A DNA stretch of 64,000 bases. Origin: Rhizobium sp. P40RR-XXII (GTDB lineage Bacteria > Pseudomonadota > Alphaproteobacteria > Rhizobiales > Rhizobiaceae). The notes under the pieces are model-generated. The model was not told the origin of the DNA. It made no database searches and was given only the letters and a program-made list of their open reading frames with translations. The stretch lies in the NCBI RefSeq assembly GCF_012641405.1, contig NZ_JABAII010000014.1, forward strand, positions 1-64,000. The letters run 5' to 3'. The position numbers and the translations under genes were made by a program. Shown piece by piece: positions 28,463 through 36,905 of this stretch (position 1 is its first letter; the number at the start of each line of letters is the position of its first letter).

Positions 28463-29566
28463 GTGACCTCGAAAATTCATCGTCTTCTGACCATCTCTAC
28501 CGCAATGCTCGTCGCTTCGACGGCTATTGCGGCCGCAGAGCCGAGCGCCGATCTCATCGCCGCTGCCAAGAAGGAAGGCACGCTGACCACGATCGCCCTG
28601 CCCCACAACTGGTGCGGTTACGGCGATCTCATCGCTGCGTTCAAGGCAAAGTACGGCATCGACGTCAACGAGCTGAACCCGGATGCCGGTTCGGGCGATG
28701 AAGTCGAAGCAATCCGCGCCAACAAGGGCAACACCGGCCCACAGGCTCCGGACGTGATCGACGTCGGCCTCTCCTTCGGCCCGACCGCCAAGAAGGAAGG
28801 CCTGCTGCAGCCTTACAAGGTCTCCACATGGGACTCCATTCCGGACAGCGCCAAGGATTCCGAAGGCTACTGGTATGGCGACTATTACGGCGTTCTCTCG
28901 TTCGTCGTGAACAAGGACGTCGTAAAGAATCCGCCGAAGGACTGGGCCGACCTGCAGAAGCCGGAATATGCCAACACCGTTTCGCTCGCCGGCGACCCGC
29001 GCACCTCGAACCAGGCCGTCCAGGCCGTTTACGCAGCCGGCCTGGCTGCTGGTGAAAAGGATGCCGCCAAGGCAGGCGCTGCCGGTCTCGACTATTTCGC
29101 CAAGCTCAACAAAGCAGGTAACTTCGTTCCGGTCATCGGCAAGTCCGCTTCGCTCGCCCAGGGCGCAACCCCGATCGTCATCGCATGGGACTACAATGGT
29201 CTCTCCTGGCGCGACAGCCTGAACGGCAACCCGCCGGTTGACGTCACCGTTCCGGCTTCGGGCGTTATCGCTGGTGTCTACGTCCAGGCGATCTCGGCTT
29301 TCGCTCCGCACCCGAACGCCGCCAAGCTCTGGATGGAGTTCCTCTATTCCGACGAAGGCCAGATCGGCTGGCTGAAGGGCTATTGCCACCCGATCCGCTT
29401 TAACGATCTGGCAAAGAACAAGAAGGTCCCGCAGGAACTTCTCGACAAGCTGCCGCCGGCTGCCGCCTATGAAAAGGCCGTCTTCCCGACGCTCGACGAG
29501 CAGGCTGCCGGCAAGACCGCCATCACCACGAAGTGGGACTCTGTCGTCGGTTCGAACGTACAGTAA
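28463..29566 (+). CDS. ABC importer periplasmic solute-binding protein
   Basis: A 367-residue protein with a signal peptide (about 1-27, ending AAA before EPSADL) and a family-1 solute-binding fold, closest in style to the ferric/polyamine/2-aminoethylphosphonate cluster. GGAGGA stands six bases before the GTG at 28463; no ATG in frame fits. A hairpin follows its stop, so it is probably made in excess over the membrane parts. The 189 bases upstream (28274-28462) carry no other gene. Substrate unknown. Confidence 0.87.
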   Translation: MTSKIHRLLTISTAMLVASTAIAAAEPSADLIAAAKKEGTLTTIALPHNWCGYGDLIAAFKAKYGIDVNELNPDAGSGDEVEAIRANKGNTGPQAPDVIDVGLSFGPTAKKEGLLQPYKVSTWDSIPDSAKDSEGYWYGDYYGVLSFVVNKDVVKNPPKDWADLQKPEYANTVSLAGDPRTSNQAVQAVYAAGLAAGEKDAAKAGAAGLDYFAKLNKAGNFVPVIGKSASLAQGATPIVIAWDYNGLSWRDSLNGNPPVDVTVPASGVIAGVYVQAISAFAPHPNAAKLWMEFLYSDEGQIGWLKGYCHPIRFNDLAKNKKVPQELLDKLPPAAAYEKAVFPTLDEQAAGKTAITTKWDSVVGSNVQ

Positions 29567-29580
29567 TCACAGCTGACTTG

Positions 29581-29608
29581 ACCTCCCCGCTTCGGCGGGG
29601 AGGTTTTT
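29581..29608 (+). terminator. Intra-operon hairpin between binding-protein and permease genes
   Basis: A 10-base-pair stem ACCTCCCCGC/GCGGGGAGGT closed by a TTCG tetraloop and followed by TTTT. It probably ends part of the transcripts and lowers permease expression relative to the binding protein. Confidence 0.85.
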
Positions 29609-29637
29609 CCTTTTTGACGCCGCGGATTGGGCCAATC

Positions 29638-30528
29638 ATGAGCACCGTCACAACATCAACGGCCAGTTCCACCCCCATGATCAACAGACGCGTGGTTGTC
29701 GACTGGCTGGGCATCGCGCCCTTCCTGATTTTCGCGCTGCTGTTTCTGATTCTGCCGACGATCTACCTCGTCGCCGGCGCTTTTCTGACGCCGGATGGGA
29801 GCTTTACGCTCAAGAATATCGCCGACCTGTTCGCGCCGACGATCATGAGCGCTTATTGGATCAGTATCAAAATCTCGGCCGCTTCGGCGCTTGGCGGTGC
29901 GATCATAGGTTTTTACCTTGCCTGGGCACTCGTGCTTGGCGGTCTTCCTCCCTGGATCCGCCACGCCTTCCTGACCTTCTCGGGCGTGGCATCCAATTTC
30001 GCCGGCGTGCCGCTGGCCTTCTCGTTCATCGCGACGCTAGGCCGTCAGGGCCTGGTCACCATATTGCTCGCTCATTTCGGTTTGAACCTTTATTCGACCG
30101 GCTTCAATCTTTTGAGCTTCCTCGGCCTTACCATCACTTACATGTACTTTCAGATTCCCTTGATGGTATTGATCATCACGCCGGCACTCGATGGCATGAA
30201 GAAGGAATGGCGCGAAGCTGCCTCCATTCTTGGCGCAACCAACAGGCAATATTGGCTGATGGTCGCCCTGCCGATCCTGTGGCCCAGCCTGCTGGGCACG
30301 ACGCTACTGCTCTTCGCCAATTCTTTCGGCGCCATCGCGACCGCAATTGCCCTCACCGGCAGCTCGCTGAATATCGTTCCGATCGTGCTCTATGCGCAGA
30401 TCCGCGGCGACGTGCTGCACAACGCCAATCTCGGCTATGCGCTGGCACTCGGCATGATCGTCATCACCGGCATATCGAACGTCATCTATATCTTGATGCG
30501 CATGCGCGCTGAACGGTGGCAGAAATGA
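29638..30528 (+). CDS. ABC importer permease (PotB/CysT-like)
   Basis: A 296-residue inner-membrane protein with about six spans and the EAA loop, EWREAASILGATNRQYWLMVALP (positions about 188-210), that contacts the ATPase. Start ATG at 29638 fits the first membrane segment; the frame is open further upstream through the terminator. Its stop overlaps the next gene by four bases. Confidence 0.88.
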   Translation: MSTVTTSTASSTPMINRRVVVDWLGIAPFLIFALLFLILPTIYLVAGAFLTPDGSFTLKNIADLFAPTIMSAYWISIKISAASALGGAIIGFYLAWALVLGGLPPWIRHAFLTFSGVASNFAGVPLAFSFIATLGRQGLVTILLAHFGLNLYSTGFNLLSFLGLTITYMYFQIPLMVLIITPALDGMKKEWREAASILGATNRQYWLMVALPILWPSLLGTTLLLFANSFGAIATAIALTGSSLNIVPIVLYAQIRGDVLHNANLGYALALGMIVITGISNVIYILMRMRAERWQK

Positions 30529-31313
30529 AGCTGCAAAAACTCTTTGCCTGGATCGCGGTTGCCATCGGCCTCATCTATTTCCTGGTGCCGCTCATCGGTA
30601 CGTTGGAATTCTCGTTGCGCATGCGGCGCGGCGCCTACAGCTTCGATGCCTATGCTTCGGTCTTTTCGGACTTCACCTTCCTGACCGCCTTCGGCTTCTC
30701 GATGTTGATGGCACTTCTGACCATCATCTTCGGCATGCTTCTCGTCGTGCCAACCGCATATTGGGTGCGACTGCGGCTGCCGCAGCTTCGCCCCTTGGTT
30801 GAATTCATCACGCTGATGCCGCTGGTCATTCCCGCCATCGTCATCGTTTTTGGTTATCTCCGCCTCTATAATTCGTCGTCGATCCTGCCGCTGACGGGCT
30901 ATAATTCCACGACGAACATTCTGCTTGTCTGTTCCTACATTGTTTTATCCCTGCCCTATATGTATCGTTCGGTCGATACGGCGATGCGTACCATCGATAT
31001 CGGCACGCTGACGGAAGCAGCCGAAAGCCTTGGTGCAAAATGGACAACCATCATGTTCAAATGCATCTTTCCGAATGTCATGAGCGGTGTGCTTTCCGGA
31101 GCGTTCATCACACTCGCGATCGTCATGGGTGAATTCACCATGGCGTCGCTGCTCAACCGTCCGGCGTTTGGGCCCTATATGCAGCTTGTCGGAGCTAACA
31201 AAGCCTATGAGCCGTCTGCGTTGGCGATCATCGCGCTCGCTGTGACTTGGCTCAGCATGGCTCTTCTCCAGCTGGTCTCCCGTTTCTCAAAATCCGCTCC
31301 GATTAAGGCGTAA
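30525..31313 (+). CDS. ABC importer permease (PotC-like)
   Basis: A 262-residue inner-membrane protein with about six spans and the EAA-type motif EAAESLGAKWTTIMFKCIFP. It starts within the ATGA overlap with the first permease; an in-frame GTG at 30516 is possible. Forms the translocation pore with the preceding permease and ends 10 bases before the ATPase gene. Confidence 0.88.
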   Translation: MKLQKLFAWIAVAIGLIYFLVPLIGTLEFSLRMRRGAYSFDAYASVFSDFTFLTAFGFSMLMALLTIIFGMLLVVPTAYWVRLRLPQLRPLVEFITLMPLVIPAIVIVFGYLRLYNSSSILPLTGYNSTTNILLVCSYIVLSLPYMYRSVDTAMRTIDIGTLTEAAESLGAKWTTIMFKCIFPNVMSGVLSGAFITLAIVMGEFTMASLLNRPAFGPYMQLVGANKAYEPSALAIIALAVTWLSMALLQLVSRFSKSAPIKA

Positions 31314-31323
31314 GGTCCCCGCT

Positions 31324-32385
31324 ATGGCTTTTCTCGAACTCACCCACATCAAGAAGTCTTTCGGCGACGTTCACGTCGTTCACGATTTCAATATGCAAAT
31401 CGAGAAGGGAGAATTCATCTCCTTCCTCGGACCGTCGGGCTGCGGCAAGACGACCGTGCTGCGCATGATTGCCGGCTTCGAGGCCCCGACCGCCGGCACG
31501 CTGACGATCAACGGCAAGGATCAGCGCCACTTGAAGCCAAACCAGCGCAACATCGGCATGGTGTTCCAGGCCTATGCGTTGTTTCCGAACATGACGGTCC
31601 ATGACAACGTCGCCTTCGGCCTCAAGGTCGCCGGCATGGCGAAGCCCGACATCGACAAACGCGTCAAGGAGATGCTTGCTCTCATCAAGCTCGATCATCT
31701 CGCCAGCCGCTACCCCTATCAGATGTCCGGCGGCCAGCAGCAGCGCGTGGCGCTGGCCCGCGCCATCGCCGTCAAGCCTCAGGTTCTCCTGCTCGATGAG
31801 CCGCTGTCGGCACTGGATGCGAAGATCCGCGTGTCGCTGCGCGAGGAAATCCGCGCTATTCAACAGCAGCTCGGTATCACTACTGTCTTCGTAACGCACG
31901 ACCAGGAAGAGGCCCTGTCGATCTCTGATCGCATCGTCGTCATGAATGCCGGCCGCGCCGACCAGATCGGTTCGCCTTTCGAAATCTACAACACCCCGGC
32001 CACCCGCTTTGTCGCTTCCTTCGTCGGCACGCTGAACCTCATCGAAGGCAAGGTCGTGGATCCCAACAACAACCGCATCACGATCGGCGATCAGGATGTC
32101 ACGCTCAAGCAATCGGTCACCGCCTACAAACCTGGTGATACGGTATCGCTGGCTCTGCGCCCGGAAGCAGGCTCATTGGCCGAATCGGCCAAGGGCGATA
32201 CGGCCCTGACCGGTGAAGTCTCCTCGGCTCACTTCCTTGGGTCGGTCATCCGCACCCGCATGAATGTCGCCGGCAACACCATTTCCTTCGATATGTTCAA
32301 CAGCCCCGGCATGATGCCTCCGAGCGTCGGCGAAAAGGTGACGCTGCGCTTCGCATCGTCCGACCTGCTCGTCATTCAGGATTGA
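31324..32385 (+). CDS. ABC importer ATPase (PotA/FbpC-like)
   Basis: A 353-residue ATPase with Walker A GPSGCGKTT (about residues 37-45), signature MSGGQQQR near 136-143 and Walker B LLLDEP near 157-162. A C-terminal TOBE regulatory domain occupies about 275-350. It powers the importer encoded by the three preceding genes. The whole unit lies downstream of the RpiR gene on the same strand. Confidence 0.9.
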   Translation: MAFLELTHIKKSFGDVHVVHDFNMQIEKGEFISFLGPSGCGKTTVLRMIAGFEAPTAGTLTINGKDQRHLKPNQRNIGMVFQAYALFPNMTVHDNVAFGLKVAGMAKPDIDKRVKEMLALIKLDHLASRYPYQMSGGQQQRVALARAIAVKPQVLLLDEPLSALDAKIRVSLREEIRAIQQQLGITTVFVTHDQEEALSISDRIVVMNAGRADQIGSPFEIYNTPATRFVASFVGTLNLIEGKVVDPNNNRITIGDQDVTLKQSVTAYKPGDTVSLALRPEAGSLAESAKGDTALTGEVSSAHFLGSVIRTRMNVAGNTISFDMFNSPGMMPPSVGEKVTLRFASSDLLVIQD

Positions 32386-32430
32386 GCACGCCTCTGCGTC
32401 GCAGGGAAACTTTGAAAAATTATTCGCAAG

Positions 32431-32456
32431 CGCCGGGTCAAAAGCCCGGCGTTTTT
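32431..32456 (+). terminator. Terminator of the ABC importer operon
   Basis: A 7-base-pair GC stem CGCCGGG/CCCGGCG with a 7-base loop followed by TTTTT, 45 bases after the ATPase stop. Confidence 0.85.
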
Positions 32457-32495
32457 CTTTGATTTCCATGAGGGAAAGCATCTATAGTCCACGCG

Positions 32496-32634
32496 TTCTC
32501 AGGGCGGGGTGCAATTCCCCACCGGCGGTATGGGGAGTTTCCTCGAGCCCGCGAGCGCCTTCCGGGCTTCGGAAGGGTCAGCAGATCCGGTGAAATGCCG
32601 GAGCCGACGGTATAGTCCGGATGGAAGAGAGCAA
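32496..32634 (+). ncRNA. FMN riboswitch (RFN element)
   Basis: The conserved core is complete: GGGGTGCAATTCCCCACCGG and GGCGGTA at the 5' side, AGCCCGCGAGCGC in the middle, then GATCCGGTGAAATGCCGGAG, CCGACGGTATAGTCCGGATG and GAAGAGAGC. It senses flavin mononucleotide and lies about 90 bases upstream of ribH. A further imperfect hairpin (32643-32651 with 32659-32667) follows without a T-run, so control is more likely at translation start than by termination. Confidence 0.97.
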
Positions 32635-32725
32635 GCCGGGTTGCACCCTCCCTCGCGCGGAGAGTGCTGCAATTCTGCGTGTTCGCCCAAGGGATATTTG
32701 ACAACAACCCTTGAAAGGCAAATTC

Positions 32726-33202
32726 ATGACCATTTCGATTTCTACCCAGCCGAGCCGCGTTGCGATCATTCGGGCTCGCTGGCATGCCGACATCGTCGAT
32801 CGTTCGGTCGACTCCTTCATTGCCGAATGGCAGACGACGGAAGGCGCGTCGCCGATCGACATCTTCGACGTCCCCGGCGCGCTTGAAATTCCGCTGCATG
32901 CGCAGACGCTGGCCCGCAATGGCCGCTATTCCGCAATCGTTGCCACCGCTTTCGTTGTCGACGGCGGCATCTATCGCCATGAATTCGTCGCCAACACGGT
33001 TCTTGATGCCATGATGCGCGTCCAGCTCGATACCGGCGTGCCGATCCTCTCGGCAGTCCTGACACCGCATCACTTCCAGGAGTCGGAAGCGCATATCCAG
33101 TTCTTCAAGGAACATTTCATCATCAAGGGCCGTGAAGTAGCAAGCGCCTGCCGCCATATTCTCGCGGAACGGGCCAAGCTGCTGCCTGCAGTCACGGTCT
33201 GA
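32726..33202 (+). CDS. ribH: 6,7-dimethyl-8-ribityllumazine synthase, type II (RibH2-like)
   Basis: A 158-residue enzyme that condenses 5-amino-6-ribitylaminouracil with 3,4-dihydroxybutanone 4-phosphate, the penultimate riboflavin step. FDVPGALEIPLHAQTLA (about residues 50-66) is the substrate loop, and AFVVDGGIYRHEFV (about 81-94) carries the catalytic His. The sequence resembles the decameric RibH2 of Brucella and Mesorhizobium rather than icosahedral RibH1; in Brucella that paralogue is also behind an FMN riboswitch. ATG at 32726 follows AAAGG; an upstream TTG is less likely. Confidence 0.92.
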   Translation: MTISISTQPSRVAIIRARWHADIVDRSVDSFIAEWQTTEGASPIDIFDVPGALEIPLHAQTLARNGRYSAIVATAFVVDGGIYRHEFVANTVLDAMMRVQLDTGVPILSAVLTPHHFQESEAHIQFFKEHFIIKGREVASACRHILAERAKLLPAVTV

Positions 33203-33261
33203 GCCAGCATAGTGGAGGCGCGGTGAAGGCCCGCCTCCATGTCCACAAGGAAGAAACGTCA

Positions 33262-33612
33262 GTGACCGTCCTACGCATCGTCCCAAACCTGCCCGCCGCC
33301 GATCCCGACACCGCTCGCCTTTTCTATCAAGACCTACTCGGCCTCGATATCGTCATGGATCACGGCTGGATCCTCACTTTCGCCTCTGAGGCGGCAACGG
33401 TTCCGCAGATCAGCATCGCCAGCGAAGGCGGCTCCGGCACGATCGTCCCCGATCTCTCAATTGAAGTCGACGACGTCGATGCGCTTTATCAGCGAGCCAC
33501 ATCCCTGGGCTTCGGCATATTGTATGACCTGACGGACGAGCCTTGGGGCGTTCGCCGCTTCTATGTCCGCGACCCCTTCGGCAAGGTGATCAATATCCTT
33601 TCGCACCGCTGA
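33262..33612 (+). CDS. VOC-family protein (glyoxalase/bleomycin-resistance fold)
   Basis: A 116-residue single VOC domain with paired beta-alpha-beta-beta-beta modules; ADPDTARLFYQDLLGLDIV and the C-terminal FYVRDPFGKVINIL are typical. The GTG at 33262 has AAGGAAGA seven bases upstream; an earlier in-frame GTG at 33223 would add an unlikely basic leader. It lies 59 bases after ribH and may share its transcript. Substrate unknown. Confidence 0.8.
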   Translation: MTVLRIVPNLPAADPDTARLFYQDLLGLDIVMDHGWILTFASEAATVPQISIASEGGSGTIVPDLSIEVDDVDALYQRATSLGFGILYDLTDEPWGVRRFYVRDPFGKVINILSHR

Positions 33613-33667
33613 GGCTGACATAGGCGGGCGCTTTTGCCTCAGCTATCGGCAAGATCGTCCCAAACTG

Positions 33668-34396
33668 CTATCGCAGATCCACGTTGAAGGTGATCCGCTC
33701 CGCTGACCACATCGACTCCGAATAGGTGATCGGCACCCCGTCCGCATCCGCGTCCAGCTTGCGCGTGATAAGGAGCGGTGTGGATTTCGGCTGCCGCAGA
33801 AGCCGCGCCTCTTCCGCCGTCGGCATGCGCGCCTCGATCTCCGTCGACAGTCGCTCGTAGTCGGTAACGCCGTAGCTGGCGAGCGCTGCCGAAATCGTTG
33901 GATGTTGCAAGCGCGCCTTGTCGAAATCAGGGAAGCGCACGGCCGGATAATAGGAATCCCCCAATTCTATGGGCACACCATCAGCCGTCATCACGCCACG
34001 TCGATGAATGACCGGCGCACCCGCCACAAGCTTCAAATAGGCAGCGACTCGTTCCGTCGCCGCCACGATCTCGTGAACGAGCAATTCGCCGCCCGGCTCG
34101 AAGCCCTGCTCGATCAGGTTCTTGGAAAAGCGCGTGCGCTTCGACAGCGTATAGTCGAGCACGCCCTTATGAACGAAGGTTCCCCGCCCCTGCTCGGCGC
34201 GGACCAACCCACGCTGCTCCAGGCGGCCCAGTGCCTGACGCACCGTGAAGCGGCTGACGCCGAAACGCCGCATCAGCTCGGGTTCGGTCGGTAATTTCTC
34301 TCCGGGCACGAAAGTCCCGGCGGCGATATCGGCCGCCAGGATTTCGCCGATCTGATGCCAGAGCGCACTGCCGCCCTTTCGATCGATCGTCTCCAT
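33668..34396 (-). CDS. GntR/HutC-family regulator, PhnF-like
   Basis: A 242-residue protein with an N-terminal winged helix (about residues 5-75; PTEPELMRRFGVSRFTVRQAL) and a UTRA ligand domain (about 95-240). TLSKRTRFSKNL after the winged helix and the late RLSTEIEARMPTAEEARLLRQP strongly resemble the phosphonate regulator PhnF as I remember it. No C-P lyase genes are in the window. It follows a methyltransferase gene with one base between stop and start, so the pair is co-transcribed. Confidence 0.82.
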   Translation of the reverse strand: METIDRKGGSALWHQIGEILAADIAAGTFVPGEKLPTEPELMRRFGVSRFTVRQALGRLEQRGLVRAEQGRGTFVHKGVLDYTLSKRTRFSKNLIEQGFEPGGELLVHEIVAATERVAAYLKLVAGAPVIHRRGVMTADGVPIELGDSYYPAVRFPDFDKARLQHPTISAALASYGVTDYERLSTEIEARMPTAEEARLLRQPKSTPLLITRKLDADADGVPITYSESMWSAERITFNVDLR

Positions 34397-34397
34397 G

Positions 34398-35084
34398 TCA
34401 GACGCGCTTTTCGAGCCGGAACAAAAGCTTGTATTCGGCCGGGTAGCTCAAGGCATCGAGAATGCTCGGATAATATTTGCGGTCCTTCGTTGCACGCACG
34501 AAGCCGTCATAGCCGAAACGTTTGACGGAGACATCGAAGCCGGCTGCCGTGAAGGCTTCGATATAGTCCTGCGGGGACCGATCCTGCATCGGTGCATTGC
34601 TGTTGTCGCCGATGAGCTCGAGCCATTTCGGCCAGAGCGGCATCTCGTTGTGGCATCCGGTCACAGCGTAATAGACGCCGCCATTGCGCATGACCTGGAA
34701 CATCTGTTCGGCGTGCTGTTTCAGCTCCGGCAGCAGATAGATCACCTCATAGCTGAAAGCGACATCGAAACTATCGGCGAAGGGCGACAGGTCGGTCGTC
34801 ACATGAAACTGCAGCGGCATATTGCCAACAGCCTCGACCGCAGCAGCCACCGACTCCGAAGCGATATCGATGCCGACGCCGTGCCGGAACGGCCGGATGC
34901 CATAGAGCAAGCGCAGGAAACCGCCGCGATTGCAGCCGAAATCCAGGATCGTCTTTGAGGAGAAATCACGCTCCGGCACCGTTTCGATGAAGTGCCGCCA
35001 ATAGGGGCTATGCGATTCCGCCATTGCGGTATCACCCTGCGGGTCCTTGTGCCAGGTGGCGTAGATAGATGCTGCGTTTGCCAT
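34398..35084 (-). CDS. SAM-dependent methyltransferase
   Basis: A 228-residue class I methyltransferase: ILDFGCNRGGFLR (motif I, about residues 46-58), GVGIDIASES (motif II, about 69-78) and DVAFSYEVIYLL (motif IV). Substrate unknown. It is translated just ahead of the PhnF-like regulator, which suggests a shared role. The ATG at 35084 has only a weak ribosome site; an internal ATG at residue 21 is a possible alternative. Confidence 0.78.
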   Translation of the reverse strand: MANAASIYATWHKDPQGDTAMAESHSPYWRHFIETVPERDFSSKTILDFGCNRGGFLRLLYGIRPFRHGVGIDIASESVAAAVEAVGNMPLQFHVTTDLSPFADSFDVAFSYEVIYLLPELKQHAEQMFQVMRNGGVYYAVTGCHNEMPLWPKWLELIGDNSNAPMQDRSPQDYIEAFTAAGFDVSVKRFGYDGFVRATKDRKYYPSILDALSYPAEYKLLFRLEKRV

Positions 35085-35203
35085 GATGTGCTCGCTGTTG
35101 GAGTGGACTGAGTTTGAGATAGCGCAGCTTCACGACAATAGCATGAATTCGTCCGGACGACTGGAGTATTTATTTGGCGCGCCACGCCCGTCGAGATCCG
35201 CTG

Positions 35204-35596
35204 CTATGCGCAATCCACCATCCATTGCACGCCGAACTGATCCGTCAACTTGCCGTAATAGCTGCCCCATGGCTGGAGAGCGAGCGGCGTCGTCACTTTG
35301 CCGCCCTCAGCCAATCGGGCAAAAATACTGTCGGTGCTGTCGCGATCATCCATGACAAGGATATGAGCAGACCCCCGCATCGGCTCCGCGTCGTGATTGT
35401 CGGATGCGAAGAACAGCACGCCCGGCCCCTCGAACCGCGCATGCATCACCCTTCCCCGCATTGAATCGTCAGACAATGGCGTTCCATACGCACCATGCCG
35501 GACCAATAGCGTCACCTGGCCGAGCCCGCAGGCGGCATAGAACGCAAGAGCTTCCTCGCAATGCGTCGTGAAAAACAGATAATTGGCGAGTTGCAT
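35204..35596 (-). CDS. PhnB-like VOC-family protein
   Basis: A 130-residue protein of the PhnB/YjdN branch of the VOC superfamily: an N-terminal YLFFTTHCEEALAFYAACG segment and C-terminal WGSYYGKLTDQFGVQWMV are typical. PhnB-like proteins are found near phosphonate genes but are also widespread with no assigned function. AAGGAGG lies seven bases before the ATG at 35596. Confidence 0.83.
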   Translation of the reverse strand: MQLANYLFFTTHCEEALAFYAACGLGQVTLLVRHGAYGTPLSDDSMRGRVMHARFEGPGVLFFASDNHDAEPMRGSAHILVMDDRDSTDSIFARLAEGGKVTTPLALQPWGSYYGKLTDQFGVQWMVDCA

Positions 35597-35667
35597 GTCC
35601 TGCCTCCTTTTCGTTGTCGGACGAGCGGCCCACGCGGCCGCCCGGTATTAAAGCCAGTTACATCACC

Positions 35668-36114
35668 TCAGACGTGATTTGCTGCGGTCTCATGCGCTGC
35701 GGCATTCGCAATGGCGCCGACCAGATCGGCATTGCTGTAGCTTTGTCCTGCGATGCCCCAGGCGCCCTCGGGCGCATAGACTATATTCGACCAGATATGC
35801 TCACGCTTGATCCGCCCCTCGGCCGCCTGCTCGACGACATCGGTTACTCTTGCGATGAAATCGCGCTTGGCTTCGGCGGTCGCGAGTGCGATTTCGGGCA
35901 GCTTAAGTTCGATGAAGGCAGCGACAACGGGCTTTCCGGCCGCCAGTACGTGCCCGGCTGGAAGCACATTGATCGTGCCGATGACATTTGCCGTCATGAA
36001 AGCATTTCCGGTCAAGCCGGCAACATCGAGGACTGCATCCGTCAATCCGGCAAAAGCTTGCGCCTGCGCTTCGGACGAAAGCAGCCCCTCGGGTATGGTG
36101 AGCGTAATAGGCAT
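35668..36114 (-). CDS. Tautomerase-superfamily protein
   Basis: A 148-residue protein starting Met-Pro-Ile-Thr, so that after Met removal Pro1 would be the catalytic base as in 4-oxalocrotonate tautomerase and MIF. It has two beta-alpha-beta units, the size of the longer tautomerase subgroup. AAGGAGA precedes the start. It is divergent from a TetR regulator, 120 bases apart, and is its likely target. Confidence 0.78.
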   Translation of the reverse strand: MPITLTIPEGLLSSEAQAQAFAGLTDAVLDVAGLTGNAFMTANVIGTINVLPAGHVLAAGKPVVAAFIELKLPEIALATAEAKRDFIARVTDVVEQAAEGRIKREHIWSNIVYAPEGAWGIAGQSYSNADLVGAIANAAAHETAANHV

Positions 36115-36155
36115 GGGACATCTCCTTGTTGGACCTGCGACGGTAATTGATATAT

Positions 36156-36220
36156 ACCGATCACTCTTTAACGATACACACCGATCACTCTCTATACAAG
36201 CAATAAAGAGAGATCACTCT
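36156..36220. promoter_or_regulatory. Repeated operator-like motifs in the tautomerase/TetR divergent promoter
   Basis: GATCACTCT occurs three times, starting at 36159, 36183 and 36212; two copies are extended to ACCGATCACTCT. The third is part of GAGAGATCACTCTC, an interrupted inverted repeat just before the regulator start. Likely binding sites of the TetR protein encoded next to them. Confidence 0.55.
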
Positions 36221-36234
36221 CAATGGAGATAGCA

Positions 36235-36840
36235 ATGCGCTACAGCGCCGAACATAAGGAAGAGACCCGGACGCGGGTCGTCGCGGCTGCAGGACAAGTC
36301 TTTCGAAAGGAAGGCTATGGCGGCGCGGGCATCGACGCGCTGACGAAAGCAGCCGGCGTTACCAACGGCGCCTTCTACGGACACTTCAAGTCCAAGAGCG
36401 AAGCGTTTCGTACAGCTGTCGTGGAAGGATTGGAAGAGTTGCGCCAAGGGATCCTGGCACTCAGGGAAAACCAGCCGAAAGACTGGCTGAAGGCGCTTGC
36501 CAGCTTTTATCTCGGCTACAAGCGGACTTGCGATCTCGGCGACAGCTGCACGCTGCCAAGCCTTTCCCCCGATGTGATGCGCGCCGACGAGGAAACCCGC
36601 CGCATCTATACGGTGGAGTTGAGAAAACTTATCGCGGATGTCACAGCTGGCCTGCCTGAAAGCACAAGTTCCGCCGAAACACCGGCAGAGGATCGTGCCA
36701 TCCTTCTCCTGGCAACGCTGAGCGGCGGTCTAACGCTTGCCCGCGCCGTCTCCGATCCCGCGCTTTCCGTCCAGATTGCCAAAGTCATTGAGCGAGCCGC
36801 TTTGGCGGCGGACAATCCTTTGCACCCGCAAGCGAAATGA
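36235..36840 (+). CDS. TetR/AcrR-family transcriptional regulator
   Basis: A 201-residue protein with the TetR helix-turn-helix at about residues 10-55 (AGIDALTKAAGVTNGAFYGHF) and an all-helical ligand domain. GGAGATA stands right before the ATG at 36235; an upstream ATG at 36223 would overlap it. Divergent from the tautomerase gene; likely represses it and itself. Confidence 0.88.
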   Translation: MRYSAEHKEETRTRVVAAAGQVFRKEGYGGAGIDALTKAAGVTNGAFYGHFKSKSEAFRTAVVEGLEELRQGILALRENQPKDWLKALASFYLGYKRTCDLGDSCTLPSLSPDVMRADEETRRIYTVELRKLIADVTAGLPESTSSAETPAEDRAILLLATLSGGLTLARAVSDPALSVQIAKVIERAALAADNPLHPQAK

Positions 36841-36905
36841 TGATGCATCCAAGCCGTGGCAGACAGCTGAGACGAAGCTAGCCGTGTCGTCTCAGCGAAA
36901 CCAAC

